Assembly: GCF_016905005.1 (NCBI RefSeq)
Contig: NZ_JADIKC010000003.1
Coordinates: 124,001 to 188,000 of the forward strand
DNA length: 64,000 nt
Reading direction: 5' to 3'
Origin: Dyella kyungheensis
GTDB taxonomy: Bacteria; Pseudomonadota; Gammaproteobacteria; Xanthomonadales; Rhodanobacteraceae
Shown here: positions 35,799-44,805 of the stretch, in pieces
Layout: every line of letters begins with the position of its first letter
Position numbering within the stretch: the stretch's first letter is position 1
Notes under the pieces: generated by a model
What the model was told of the DNA's origin: nothing
The model's database searches: none
What the model saw: only the letters and a program-made list of their open reading frames with translations
Position numbers and translations under genes: made by a program

Positions 35799-36278
35799 TC
35801 AGTCGTCGTTATCGTCGACAGCGTAGGGATCGTCGATGCCGAGGCCAGCCAGGATGCGCGTTTCGAGCGCCTCCATCTGTTCGGCCTCCTTGTCATCGAT
35901 ATGGTCGTATCCGATGAGATGAAGCACGCCATGTACCGTCATGTGCGCCCAGTGGTGGCGCGATGGCTTGCCTTGCTCCAATGCTTCGCGTGCCACGACC
36001 GGTGCGCAGATCACGAGGTCGCCGATCAGCGGCAGGTTGATGCCGGGTGGAAGCTCGACCGGAAAGGACAGCACGTTGGTCGCGTAGTCCTTGCCGCGGT
36101 AGTCGCGGTTGAGCGTACGACCTTCTTTCGCATCGACGATGCGAATGGAGAGTTCGGCAGCCTTGCGGCGCTTTGCGCCACGGAGGGCGGCCTCGACCCA
36201 TTGGTGGAAGCTGCCCGAGGCAGGAACGCCCTTGCGCGAGGCGCCGTAGCCTACCGAAAGCGTCACGGGTGCACTCAT
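35799..36278 (-). CDS. ybeY: Endoribonuclease YbeY (rRNA maturation)
   Basis: Zinc-dependent RNase involved in 16S rRNA 3'-end maturation and ribosome quality control. The 159-residue product contains the signature HGVLHLIGYDH with the three metal-binding histidines, and YRGKDYATNVLSFP. It overlaps the phoH-like stop by 4 bases (ATGA), a widely conserved pairing. Its C-terminus is rich in aspartate (AVDDNDD). Confidence 0.96.
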   Translation of the reverse strand: MSAPVTLSVGYGASRKGVPASGSFHQWVEAALRGAKRRKAAELSIRIVDAKEGRTLNRDYRGKDYATNVLSFPVELPPGINLPLIGDLVICAPVVAREALEQGKPSRHHWAHMTVHGVLHLIGYDHIDDKEAEQMEALETRILAGLGIDDPYAVDDNDD

Positions 36279-37258
36279 CGCGGCGGCTCGTCGGATGCCT
36301 GCTCGAACGCTTCGTACGCGCGCACGATCTTCGCCACCAGCGGATGGCGCACCACGTCGCGCGAGGTGAAGAAGGTGAAGCTGATGCCGTCCACGCCGCG
36401 CAGCACTTCCACGGCATGGCGCAGACCCGAGCGCACGTGGCGGGGCAGGTCGACCTGGCTGACGTCGCCGGTGATCACCGCCACCGAACCGAAGCCGATG
36501 CGGGTCAGGAACATCTTCATCTGCTCGACCGTGGTGTTCTGCGCTTCATCGAGAATCACGTACGAGTCGTTGAGCGTGCGTCCGCGCATGTAGGCCAGCG
36601 GCGCGATCTCGATCACGTTGCGCTCGATCAGCTTGGCTACCTTTTCGAAGCCCAGCATTTCGTAGAGCGCGTCATACAGCGGGCGCAGATAGGGATCGAC
36701 CTTCTGCGACAGATCGCCCGGCAGAAAGCCCAGCTTTTCGCCGGCTTCCACCGCGGGACGCACCAGCAGCAGGCGCTGCACGCGATTGGCTTCCAGCGCT
36801 TCGACCGCGCTGGCCACCGCGAGGTAAGTCTTGCCGGTACCGGCCGGACCCACGCCGAAGCTGATGTCATGCGTGGTGATGGCGTGCAGGTAGCGCGCCT
36901 GATTAGGGCCGCGTCCCTTGATCACGCCGCGCTTCACCCGGATGGTGACCTCCTGCGTGCCGTCGGCATCGGCGACGATCGCCTCGATGCCCGATTCGGC
37001 CAGGTGCAGGTTGATCTTAGCGCCGTTGAGCGACTCGCTTTCGGTGACGCCGTAAAGCGCGCGCAGCACTTTTTCCGCCGCACGCGACGCGGTTTCCTCG
37101 CCGATCACCTGGAACAGCGCACCGCGATGGTTGATCTCCACGCCCAGGCGCAGTTCGATCTGGCGCAGATGTTCATCGAAGGGACCGCAGAGATTGGAGA
37201 GCCGTGCGTTGTCTTCCGGCTCGAGGGAAAAGTCGCGTTGATGGAGGCCGTTGGTCAT
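36275..37258 (-). CDS. ybeZ: PhoH-like ATPase (YbeZ)
   Basis: Cytoplasmic P-loop ATPase that works with YbeY in RNA metabolism. The 327-residue product has an N-terminal KH-like region, Walker A GPAGTGKTYLAVASA and Walker B YVILDEAQNTTVEQMKMF. In many Gammaproteobacteria it directly follows miaB; here a GNAT gene sits between. It is 9 bases downstream of the GNAT stop and overlaps ybeY by 4 bases. Confidence 0.95.
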   Translation of the reverse strand: MTNGLHQRDFSLEPEDNARLSNLCGPFDEHLRQIELRLGVEINHRGALFQVIGEETASRAAEKVLRALYGVTESESLNGAKINLHLAESGIEAIVADADGTQEVTIRVKRGVIKGRGPNQARYLHAITTHDISFGVGPAGTGKTYLAVASAVEALEANRVQRLLLVRPAVEAGEKLGFLPGDLSQKVDPYLRPLYDALYEMLGFEKVAKLIERNVIEIAPLAYMRGRTLNDSYVILDEAQNTTVEQMKMFLTRIGFGSVAVITGDVSQVDLPRHVRSGLRHAVEVLRGVDGISFTFFTSRDVVRHPLVAKIVRAYEAFEQASDEPPR

Positions 37259-37267
37259 CGGTATGGG

Positions 37268-37762
37268 TCAGAGAGGGCGGTGCATCACGTAGACATCGGT
37301 CGGGCCATGGGCGGCGTGGCGGAATGCGCCCGGCACCTGACCGACGATGCGGAAACCGTGGCGCTGCCATAGGCGCACCGCGGAGGTATTGGTCGAGACC
37401 ACAAAGTTGAACTGCATCGCAGTGAAGCCTGCGTCGCGGGCCCATGCCATCGAATGTTCGCACATGGCCGAAGCCACGCCCTGTCCGCGCACGGCATGGG
37501 AAACCATATAGCCGGCATTGGCCACATGGTCGCCCAGGCCCGGTTGGTTCGGGCGGAGCATGTAGCAACCCAGCACCAGTTTCTCGCGTTCGGCGATGAA
37601 GCAGCGCGTGGGCGGCGAAGTCCACCAATCGCGTGCCTGTTCGAACGTCAGGTCGGGCGGATAACTGTAGGTGTCGCCCGCGGCCACCACGCTGCGGAAC
37701 AGCGGCCAGACCAGGCCGAACTCGTCGGCGCCGATTTCGCGGATCGAGAGGGCTGCCGTCAC
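37268..37762 (-). CDS. GNAT-family N-acetyltransferase
   Basis: A 164-residue acetyltransferase, one GNAT domain. Acetyl-CoA-binding loop [10 protein letters not shown] is preceded by the beta-strand [12 protein letters not shown], and the C-terminal part has [23 protein letters not shown], typical of the Ard1/RimI or YncA type. The substrate is not predictable. It overlaps miaB by 4 bases (ATGA) and precedes the phoH-like gene by 9 bases, so it is a coupled member of this RNA-maturation operon. Confidence 0.88.
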   Translation of the reverse strand: MTAALSIREIGADEFGLVWPLFRSVVAAGDTYSYPPDLTFEQARDWWTSPPTRCFIAEREKLVLGCYMLRPNQPGLGDHVANAGYMVSHAVRGQGVASAMCEHSMAWARDAGFTAMQFNFVVSTNTSAVRLWQRHGFRIVGQVPGAFRHAAHGPTDVYVMHRPL

Positions 37763-39111
37763 GAGGCCAGCGCGACGTCTTCGTCAGCCAGCTTCACGCG
37801 GCCACGCAGCGAGTTGCTCATCGCTTCGGTGATCACCACGTCCACGAACTGGCCGATCATGCGGGTGCTGCCGGGGAAGTTCACGAAACGCATGTTCTCG
37901 GTGCGGCCGGTGACTTCGTTCGCGCTCTTGCGGCTGATCTTTTCCACCAGCACGCGCTGTACCGTGCCGACCATCGCCTCGTTGATCCGGCGCGCGTTGT
38001 CGTTGAGCTTGGCCTGCAGGCGCGTGAGGCGTGCATGCTTCTCTTCCTGCGAGGTGTCGTCGGCCAGATTGGCGGCCGGCGTGCCGGGGCGCGAGGAGAA
38101 GATGAAGGAGAAGCTCTGGTCGAAGCCCACATCGTCGATCAGCTTCATGGTCTTCTCGAAGTCTTCGTCGGTCTCGCCGGGGAAGCCAACGATGAAGTCC
38201 GAGGAGATGCAGATGTCCGGACGCACCGCGCGCAGCTTGCGGATCTTCTGCTTGAACTCCAGCGCCGTGTAGCCGCGCTTCATCGCAGTGAGGATGCGAT
38301 CCGAGCCGGCCTGCACGGGCAGGTGCAGGAAGTTGCACAGCTGCGGCACGTTGGCGTACGCCTCGATCAGCGAATCGGAGAACTCCAGCGGATGCGAGGT
38401 GGTGAAGCGGATGCGGCCGATGCCTTCGATCTGCGCCAGCGCGTGGATCAGCACGGCGAGATCGGCGGTGCCGCCGTCGTGCGTGGGGCCGCGATAGGCG
38501 TTGACGTTCTGTCCCAGCAGGTTCACTTCGCGCACGCCCTGTGCGGCCAGCTGGGCGACTTCCACCAGCACGTCGTCGAACGGACGGCTGATTTCCTCGC
38601 CGCGGGTGTAGGGCACCACGCAATACGAGCAGTACTTGGAGCAGCCTTCCATGATCGACACGAACGCGGTCGGGCCTTCGGCGCGCGGTTCGGGCAGCCG
38701 ATCGAACTTTTCGATTTCGGGGAAGCTGATGTCCACCTGCGGCTTGCCGCTGGCACGCTGCGCCTCGATCAGTTGAGGCAGGCGATGCAGCGTCTGCGGA
38801 CCGAACACCAGGTCCACATAGGGCGCGCGCTTGATGATGTCCTGGCCTTCCTGCGACGCCACGCAACCGCCCACGCCGATCAGCACGGGCTTGCCGCCGG
38901 CCTTGTGTTCCTTCCAGCGGCCGAGCTGGCTGAAGACCTTTTCCTGAGCCTTTTCGCGGATCGAGCAGGTATTGATCAGGATGACGTCCGCCTCGGCTTC
39001 GTCCTGGGTCAGTTCCAGCCCGTGCGAGGCCTTGAGCACGTCGGCCATCTTGGCCGAATCGTACTCATTCATCTGGCAGCCGTGGGTCTTGATGAAAAGC
39101 TTGCCGGTCAT
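37759..39111 (-). CDS. miaB: tRNA-2-methylthio-N6-dimethylallyladenosine synthase
   Basis: Radical-SAM methylthiotransferase modifying A37 of tRNAs that read UNN codons. The 450-residue product has the N-terminal UPF0004 domain ([16 protein letters not shown], conserved cysteines), the radical-SAM cluster motif [15 protein letters not shown], and a C-terminal TRAM domain (about 380-445). It heads the minus-strand operon miaB, GNAT, phoH-like, ybeY. No anomaly. Confidence 0.97.
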   Translation of the reverse strand: MTGKLFIKTHGCQMNEYDSAKMADVLKASHGLELTQDEAEADVILINTCSIREKAQEKVFSQLGRWKEHKAGGKPVLIGVGGCVASQEGQDIIKRAPYVDLVFGPQTLHRLPQLIEAQRASGKPQVDISFPEIEKFDRLPEPRAEGPTAFVSIMEGCSKYCSYCVVPYTRGEEISRPFDDVLVEVAQLAAQGVREVNLLGQNVNAYRGPTHDGGTADLAVLIHALAQIEGIGRIRFTTSHPLEFSDSLIEAYANVPQLCNFLHLPVQAGSDRILTAMKRGYTALEFKQKIRKLRAVRPDICISSDFIVGFPGETDEDFEKTMKLIDDVGFDQSFSFIFSSRPGTPAANLADDTSQEEKHARLTRLQAKLNDNARRINEAMVGTVQRVLVEKISRKSANEVTGRTENMRFVNFPGSTRMIGQFVDVVITEAMSNSLRGRVKLADEDVALAS

Positions 39112-39360
39112 GGGCTTGGGTACCGTGGTTCCGAAGGCGGCGCGAGGTTTGCCGAACCGCGCAGTTTACGCTCCCGGCGGCGCTGTCGCCACTGGAACCC
39201 GCGTGCCGGATCAATCACTTGCGCGCAGGCGGGGCCGGAAACAGGCACTGCCGCACGAATCGACCCGCGAGCGCTTGGCGGAAGGCCCGCGCAGAGGCAC
39301 ACTGCCGCCTGGCCCGGCGCTTGCAAAGCATTGACCGGGAAGAAAGAACGAGGGGGAACG
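39112..39360. other. Divergent promoter region of miaB and the transglycosylase
   Basis: No gene over about 250 bases between the miaB start and the small ORF at 39361. I see no clear promoter hexamers. The region is about as GC-rich as its neighbours. Confidence 0.4.
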
Positions 39361-39423
39361 ATGTCGCTGCTTGACCGTGATGAGGCCGCCGCCAAGGCTG
39401 GGCGGCCCGAGGGGAGTCCGTGA
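39361..39423 (+). CDS. Possible 20-codon leader ORF upstream of the transglycosylase
   Basis: A 20-codon frame, MSLLDRDEAAAKAGRPEGSP, with a strong ribosome-binding site (GAGGGGGAACG) before its ATG. Its TGA overlaps the GTG start of the transglycosylase by 4 bases (GTGA), and the GAGGGGAG inside it serves the downstream gene. This arrangement would couple translation of the two. No homology is recognised, and the frame may be accidental. Confidence 0.4.
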   Translation: MSLLDRDEAAAKAGRPEGSP

Positions 39424-40511
39424 GTGGGCTGCCTTCATCGCGGCTGGGCGCGACGGCGATCCGGCGGCTGCTTGCCGTGGCTGCCGTGCTGGCCGGTGCG
39501 CTGTCGCTGCCGGTGCATGCCGGCGCGCTCTACCGCTGCTCCGGTTCGTCGGGTGAGGTGGTTTTCAGCAGCAGCACGGCGGGCTATCAGGGGTGCAGCC
39601 GGATTGCCGGCGCGCCCGAACCGGTTCGCAGAAAGCCCGCGCCCACCGCGCCTTCGCTGGCCACGGTGAAGGGTTCGGCGGAAACCTCGGCCAACAAGGT
39701 CGCGCCCGCGCCCGTGCCGCAGCCGCCTTCGGTGGCCTGGGTCGAGGATTCGGTGGTCACCAGTGCCCGAGTCGTTCCGCCCAAGCCGGCGGGCAAGCCG
39801 GGGCAATGGAGTTACAGCGAAGCAAGCCCAGCGCGTAGTGCCTCCGTTCCGGACAAGCCCGTCGCGGACGCCGACGGTGACGGCAGCCGCGTCTTGCGCG
39901 GCGCGGTCTATCGCGTGGTGCGCAAGGACGGCAGCGTGGAATACACCAACTTGCGTCCGGCGGGCGAGCAGGGCCACGCGGTGACCATGCTCTTCAGCTA
40001 CATCGCCACCTGCGTCGCGTGCAACCTGCATTCGAACATCCGCTGGGATGCGGTGGCGCTCAATCTCGGCGCCTATACCGACGTGATCCAGCTGGCGAGC
40101 CAGGAGTCGGGTGTCGACGAGGCGTTCCTGCGCGCCATCATCCATGCGGAAAGCGCGTTCAACCCGCGTGCGCTTTCCATCAAGGGCGCCCAGGGCCTGA
40201 TGCAGCTGATGCCGGGTACGGCCAGCGACATGGGCGTGCGCGATGCGTTCGATTCCGCGCAGAACATCCGTGGCGGTGCGCGTTATCTCGGCCTGTTGCT
40301 GCGCACGTTCAACGGCAACGAGCGGCTGGCGGCGGCTGCCTACAACGCGGGCCCCGGTTCGGTGCAGCGCTACAACGGCGTGCCGCCGTTCGCCGAAACG
40401 CAAGTTTATGTGGAACGCGTCGGCACGCTGCGCAAGCGCTACGGTTTGGCCATCCATCCGGGCGGCGGCCGCTCGCCGGTGGCGGCGGCGGGGCTGTCAG
40501 CTATCCAGTGA
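39420..40511 (+). CDS. Lytic transglycosylase (SLT family) with DUF4124-like repeats
   Basis: Periplasmic muramidase-like enzyme, 363 residues. Start is GTG 39420, with GAGGGGAG upstream, then a signal peptide (AVAAVLAGALSLPVHAGA). Two DUF4124-like segments follow (LYRCSGSSGEVVFSS and VYRVVRKDGSVEYTN) and the C-terminal SLT domain (about 215-340) with the catalytic Glu in HAESAFNPRALS, then GAQGLMQLMPGTA and AAYNAGPGSVQRY. It cleaves peptidoglycan glycan strands, possibly for envelope-spanning machines. Its last 15 bases overlap the tail of the DegS-like gene on the opposite strand. Confidence 0.9.
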   Translation: MSGLPSSRLGATAIRRLLAVAAVLAGALSLPVHAGALYRCSGSSGEVVFSSSTAGYQGCSRIAGAPEPVRRKPAPTAPSLATVKGSAETSANKVAPAPVPQPPSVAWVEDSVVTSARVVPPKPAGKPGQWSYSEASPARSASVPDKPVADADGDGSRVLRGAVYRVVRKDGSVEYTNLRPAGEQGHAVTMLFSYIATCVACNLHSNIRWDAVALNLGAYTDVIQLASQESGVDEAFLRAIIHAESAFNPRALSIKGAQGLMQLMPGTASDMGVRDAFDSAQNIRGGARYLGLLLRTFNGNERLAAAAYNAGPGSVQRYNGVPPFAETQVYVERVGTLRKRYGLAIHPGGGRSPVAAAGLSAIQ

Positions 40512-41684
40512 GGCCGTGGGCGTGGTCGGCGGACGCTGCGCGAGAATGATTTCGGTGTGGAACGGCGCGCCGTTGCGCAGGCCCGACACTTCCACCTTGC
40601 TGCCCGGCTTGAGCGCGGCCTCGTGCTTGCGCAGATCGGCGGGATCGACAATGTCCTGCGAGCCGATGCGCAGCAGGATGTCGTGCGGCTGGATGCCGGC
40701 CGTCGCCGCCGGACCGCCGGGATAGATATCGGTGACCTGCGCCCCGCGTGCGGCGGCGGGCAGGCCGCTGTCGGCGGCGACGGGCACGAAGGTGTAATCG
40801 GCGCCCATCCAGCCGCGCACCACATGGCCGGTATCGATGATCTGATCGAGCACGCGCTTGGCGCTGGCCACCGGAATGGCGAAGCTGATGCCTTCGGCAT
40901 TGGCGGCCTTGCCGATCAGCAAGGTGTTGATGCCCACCAGCTCACCGTCGGTGTTGACCAGTGCGCCACCGGAGTTGCCGAGATTGATCGCCGCATCGGT
41001 CTGCACGAAATCTTCCGGGCTCGAGCTGCTCAACTGGCGGCCGATCGCGCTGACGATGCCCATGGTCACCGTCTGGTTCAGGCCCAGCGGATTGCCGATG
41101 GCCAGCACCACGTCGCCGGTGCGGGTGGGGCGATGGTCGGCGATGTGGATCACCGGCAGGTTGCCGGCGTCGATCTTCAGCACGGCCAGATCGGTCTCCA
41201 CATCCGCGCCGACCAGGGTGGCCTTGGCCACGCGCCCATCGTAGAGCAGCACCTGGATATCGTCAGCGTTGGCGATCACATGATTGTTGGTGAGCACGTA
41301 ACCCTGCAGCACGATCACGCCCGACCCCAGGCTTTGCTCGCGCCGCTTGTATGCCGGGCCGGCAGGGCGCCCGCCGAACAGGCGCTGCAGCACCGGGTCG
41401 GTGTACATCTGCACGGCCTGCTCGGTGACCATCTTGTTGGCGTAGATGTTTACGACCGAGGGTGCAGCCTTGGCCACAGCGTCTGCGTAAGAAATTGGGC
41501 CGCTCGTGCGTGCCGGCGCGGAAGCGCTGCTGACCGACTCGGTGTTGGCGGTCGGCGCAACCCCGAAACGTTCCCTGAGCCGATGGCCGACATCGGGCCA
41601 TGCGAGGCTGATGACGAAGGCAGCCGCCAGCCCGAGCACCACGAAGCGGGCGATGAATGCGAGCGTGCCAGCGGCATGTTTCAT
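40497..41684 (-). CDS. degS: DegS/AlgW-like S1C serine protease
   Basis: Inner-membrane-anchored periplasmic protease that starts the sigma-E stress cascade by cutting the anti-sigma factor RseA. The 395-residue product has one N-terminal helix (IARFVVLGLAAAFVISLAW), a trypsin-like domain with His (TNNHVI), Asp (ETDLAVLK) and Ser (GNSGGAL), and one PDZ domain (about 285-385). A single PDZ and a membrane anchor favour DegS/AlgW over the two-PDZ DegP. Divergent from petABC, an arrangement seen in Xanthomonads. Gene symbol by family. Confidence 0.88.
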   Translation of the reverse strand: MKHAAGTLAFIARFVVLGLAAAFVISLAWPDVGHRLRERFGVAPTANTESVSSASAPARTSGPISYADAVAKAAPSVVNIYANKMVTEQAVQMYTDPVLQRLFGGRPAGPAYKRREQSLGSGVIVLQGYVLTNNHVIANADDIQVLLYDGRVAKATLVGADVETDLAVLKIDAGNLPVIHIADHRPTRTGDVVLAIGNPLGLNQTVTMGIVSAIGRQLSSSSPEDFVQTDAAINLGNSGGALVNTDGELVGINTLLIGKAANAEGISFAIPVASAKRVLDQIIDTGHVVRGWMGADYTFVPVAADSGLPAAARGAQVTDIYPGGPAATAGIQPHDILLRIGSQDIVDPADLRKHEAALKPGSKVEVSGLRNGAPFHTEIILAQRPPTTPTASLDS

Positions 41685-42067
41685 GTCGTAATGCGTTTCA
41701 CGGCAAGGCGTTAGAGAGGGGTGTGCGCATGTGTCGCAGGCACGGCGGTTTTATTGTACGAGTCATGCCCTGACGCTACACTAACGCGATTTTGCGGGAG
41801 CCTGATTCTACTGGCGCTTGCGAAGCGGGTCGTCCCGGGGTTGCCCCGGTGCGCTGAGGTCCCGACAACGGAAGCCTGTAGCTCTCGCTGCATGCTCATC
41901 GTGCTGGTGCCGCGCGTGCCTGCTGTTCTCTAAGGGGGAGTCTTAGGGGGAATTTTGGTTCGCAGCATGTAGTCTCTTGCTGCCGAATTTGATCGATGCG
42001 CTTGGCAAGCACCTGTGGAACTCATTAAGTTCCGCGTCTCAATGGCATGTAAGTACCGGAGAGCCTG
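41685..42067. other. Divergent promoter region of degS and petABC
   Basis: A 383-base gap without a recognised gene. It should carry promoters for both directions. The petA ribosome-binding site GGAGA lies at about 42058. I could not fix -10/-35 elements with confidence. Confidence 0.45.
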
Positions 42068-42673
42068 ATGGCGAACGAAGTCGTCGATCACGGCCGCCGC
42101 CGCTTCCTCACAGCGACCACGGCAGTGGTTGGTGGTGTGGGAGTCGTAACGGCAGTCGTGCCCTTCATCAAATCGTGGGAACCCAGTGCGCGGGCCAAAT
42201 CCGCTGGTGCGCCGGTCACGATCGACATCAGCAAGATCGAAGAGGGCCAGCGGGTAACCTACCCGTGGCGCGGTCTACCGGTGTTTGTAGTCAACCGCAC
42301 CAAGGCGCAGCTCGACGCGTTGCCCAGCCAGGATGCCCGCCTTGTCGACGCCAAGTCCGACAGCGGTTCGGCCGAGCAGCAGCCCAAGTACGCGCAGAAC
42401 GAAACCCGCTCCATCAAGCCCGAGTGGCTGGTGCTGGTGGGCCTGTGCACGCACCTGGGTTGCGTCCCCGACTTCGTGCCGGTGATGAAGCCCGAGCCGT
42501 TCGATCCGGATTGGAAGGGTGGCTTCTACTGCCCCTGCCATAAGTCACGCTATGACATGTCCGGTCGCGTCTACCAGGGCGTGCCGGCACCGAAGAACCT
42601 GCTCGTGCCGCCGTACCATTTCATGGACGACACGCACATCCAGATTGGCGTGGATCCGAAGGAGGCCGGCTGA
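42068..42673 (+). CDS. petA: Ubiquinol-cytochrome c reductase iron-sulfur subunit (Rieske)
   Basis: 2Fe-2S subunit of the cytochrome bc1 complex. The 201-residue product has a Tat-type N-terminus (HGRRRFLTATTAVVGG), the single anchor helix, and the Rieske cluster motifs CTHLGC and CPCHKSR, with the prolines that follow (GVPAPKNL). GGAGA precedes the ATG. petA, petB and petC overlap or abut and make one operon. Confidence 0.97.
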   Translation: MANEVVDHGRRRFLTATTAVVGGVGVVTAVVPFIKSWEPSARAKSAGAPVTIDISKIEEGQRVTYPWRGLPVFVVNRTKAQLDALPSQDARLVDAKSDSGSAEQQPKYAQNETRSIKPEWLVLVGLCTHLGCVPDFVPVMKPEPFDPDWKGGFYCPCHKSRYDMSGRVYQGVPAPKNLLVPPYHFMDDTHIQIGVDPKEAG

Positions 42674-43974
42674 TGGCCAACGTATTCACGCGTATCGGCG
42701 ATTGGGTCAATGAGCGTGCGCCGGGCCTGATGCCCACGTACCGCAAGCACATGACCGAGTACTACGCGCCGAAGAATTTCAATCTTTGGTACTACTTCGG
42801 TTCGCTCGCGCTGGTGGTGCTGGTCAACCAGATCGTCACCGGCATCTTCCTCACCATGAACTACAAGACGAGTGCGGCGGAAGCCTTCAACTCGGTCGAG
42901 TACATCATGCGTGACGTGGAGTGGGGCTGGCTGATCCGCTACATGCACTCCACCGGCGCCTCGCTGTTCTTCGTGGTGGTGTTCCTGCACATGTTCCGCG
43001 GCCTGATGTACGGCTCGTACCAGAAGCCGCGCGAACTGGTCTGGCTGCTGGGCATGCTGATCTTCCTGGCGCTGATGGCCGAAGCCTTCATGGGCTACGT
43101 GTTGCCGTGGGGCAACATGTCGTTCTGGGGCGCCAAGGTGATCATCTCGCTGTTCGGCACGATTCCGGTGATCGGCGGTGCGCTGGTCGAATGGATCATG
43201 GGCGACTACCTGCCGGCGGATGCCACGCTCAACCGCTTCTTCGCGCTGCACGTCATCGCCTTGCCGCTGGTGCTGTTGCTGCTGGTGGTGCTGCATCTGG
43301 CCGCGCTGCACGAAGTGGGTTCGAACAACCCCGATGGCGTCGACACCAAGCACGGTCCCAAGGGCAACCGCTGGGATCCGACCAAGCCGGCCGATGGCAT
43401 TCCGTTCCATCCGTACTACACGGTGAAGGACTTGTTCGGCGTCGGCTTCTTCCTGGTCATCGCGGCGTTCATCATCTTCTTCGCGCCGACCTTCGGTGGC
43501 TGGTTCCTGGAGCATGACAACTTCATTGCCGCCAACAACCTGGTCACGCCGTCGCACATCAAGCCGTCGTGGTACTTCACCCCGTTCTACGCGATCCTGC
43601 GCATGATCCCGTCGTTCTTCGGCACGGCGTTCTGGGGTGTGCTCGGCATGTTCGGCGCGATCGCACTGCTGTTCGTGCTGCCGTGGATCGATGGCGGCAA
43701 GGTGCGTTCCATCCGTTATCGCGGCACCGGTTTCAAGGTGGCGCTGATGACCTTCGCTGCCTCCTTCATCGGCCTGGCCCTGGTGGGCGCGGGCGTGGTG
43801 GGCGAGTTGACCACGGAGTGGGTGCCGGCGGATGCGACCTTCTGGGAAAACGCGTTCGGTCGTGTGATGACCTTGCTCTACTTCGGTTACTTCGTGTTCC
43901 TGTGGTGCTACACGCACCTCGGCTGGGAAAAGACCAAGCCGGTTCCGGAGCGGGTGGTGTTTGACCATGAATAA
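42673..43974 (+). CDS. petB: Cytochrome b subunit of bc1 complex
   Basis: Quinol-oxidising, two-haem membrane subunit. The 433-residue protein has the haem-ligand histidines spaced as in bacterial cytochrome b (MHSTGASLFFVVVFLHMF, and FALHVIALPLVLLLLVVLHL), the PWG motif of the quinol site (MGYVLPWGNMSFWG), and PEWY-like HIKPSWYFTPFYAI with P(S)WY instead of PEWY. The ATG overlaps the petA stop by one base. Confidence 0.97.
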   Translation: MANVFTRIGDWVNERAPGLMPTYRKHMTEYYAPKNFNLWYYFGSLALVVLVNQIVTGIFLTMNYKTSAAEAFNSVEYIMRDVEWGWLIRYMHSTGASLFFVVVFLHMFRGLMYGSYQKPRELVWLLGMLIFLALMAEAFMGYVLPWGNMSFWGAKVIISLFGTIPVIGGALVEWIMGDYLPADATLNRFFALHVIALPLVLLLLVVLHLAALHEVGSNNPDGVDTKHGPKGNRWDPTKPADGIPFHPYYTVKDLFGVGFFLVIAAFIIFFAPTFGGWFLEHDNFIAANNLVTPSHIKPSWYFTPFYAILRMIPSFFGTAFWGVLGMFGAIALLFVLPWIDGGKVRSIRYRGTGFKVALMTFAASFIGLALVGAGVVGELTTEWVPADATFWENAFGRVMTLLYFGYFVFLWCYTHLGWEKTKPVPERVVFDHE

Positions 43975-44716
43975 GCGGCAGCCCTCGATGAAGAAAATCA
44001 TTTCCACGGTTGCGCTCACCGTTGGCTTGCTGGTCGGCACGAATGCGGCCATCGCGCAGGAAGAGGGCAAGTTGCCCGCGGCCGGCACCAACGTGCACGA
44101 CCAGGCGTCGCTGCAGCGTGGTGCCAAGCTGTACTTCAACTACTGCGTGGGTTGCCACTCGCTGAAGTACGTGCGCTATTCGCGCATCGCCGAAGACCTG
44201 GGCCTGTCTGAAGACGAGGTGATGAAGAACCTCAACTTCACCGGCGCCAAGTTCGGCGACGTGGTGATCTCGCACATGCCGGAAGATTCGGCCCAGCAGT
44301 TCTTCGGCAAGGCACCGCCGGATCTCTCGCTGGAAGTGCGCGCCAAGACCGCCGACTGGGTCTACGGCTACCTGAACTCCTTCTATGTCGATCCGACTCG
44401 TCCGGTGGGCTGGAACAACACGGTGTTCCCGAATGCCTCCATGCCGTTCCCGCTGTGGGAGCTGCAGGGCATCCAGACCGCCGTGAAGAAGGAAGGCAGC
44501 GACGACGTCGAGAAGCTCGAGCTCTCCCAGCCGGGCAAGCTCACGCCGGCCCAGTACCAGCAGGCCACGCGGGACCTGACCAACTTCCTGGAGTACGCCG
44601 CCGAACCGGCCGCCCTCCAGCGCCAGCGCTACGGCATCTGGGTGTTGCTGTTCCTGGCGGGCTTCACTTTCCTGGCATATCTGCTAAAGAAGGAGTACTG
44701 GAAGGACGTCCACTAA
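43967..44716 (+). CDS. petC: Cytochrome c1 subunit of bc1 complex
   Basis: Haem c-carrying subunit of complex III that passes electrons to cytochrome c. The 249-residue product has a signal peptide, the CVGCHS haem-attachment motif followed by LKYVRYSR, the distal Met probably in NASMPFPLW, and a C-terminal anchor (LLFLAGFTFLAYLLKKEYWK). I chose ATG 43967, which overlaps the petB stop region; a start at 43988 is the alternative and gives a shorter signal peptide. Confidence 0.96.
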   Translation: MNKRQPSMKKIISTVALTVGLLVGTNAAIAQEEGKLPAAGTNVHDQASLQRGAKLYFNYCVGCHSLKYVRYSRIAEDLGLSEDEVMKNLNFTGAKFGDVVISHMPEDSAQQFFGKAPPDLSLEVRAKTADWVYGYLNSFYVDPTRPVGWNNTVFPNASMPFPLWELQGIQTAVKKEGSDDVEKLELSQPGKLTPAQYQQATRDLTNFLEYAAEPAALQRQRYGIWVLLFLAGFTFLAYLLKKEYWKDVH

Positions 44717-44740
44717 GACGTCACCTTTCAGAGCCTACGG

Positions 44741-44777
44741 TACGGCGGCACGAGCCTTCAGAAGCTCGGCCGCCGTA
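44741..44777. repeat. Long stem-loop between petC and sspA
   Basis: TACGGCGGC (44741-44749) and CGAGC pair with GCTCG and GCCGCCGTA (44769-44777): a 14-base-pair stem with one bulged A and an 8-base loop. There is no T-run, so it may be a 3'-end stabiliser or a leader element for sspA. Confidence 0.6.
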
Positions 44778-44805
44778 CATGGATAAGCCGATGGGGAGAT
44801 CGCGC

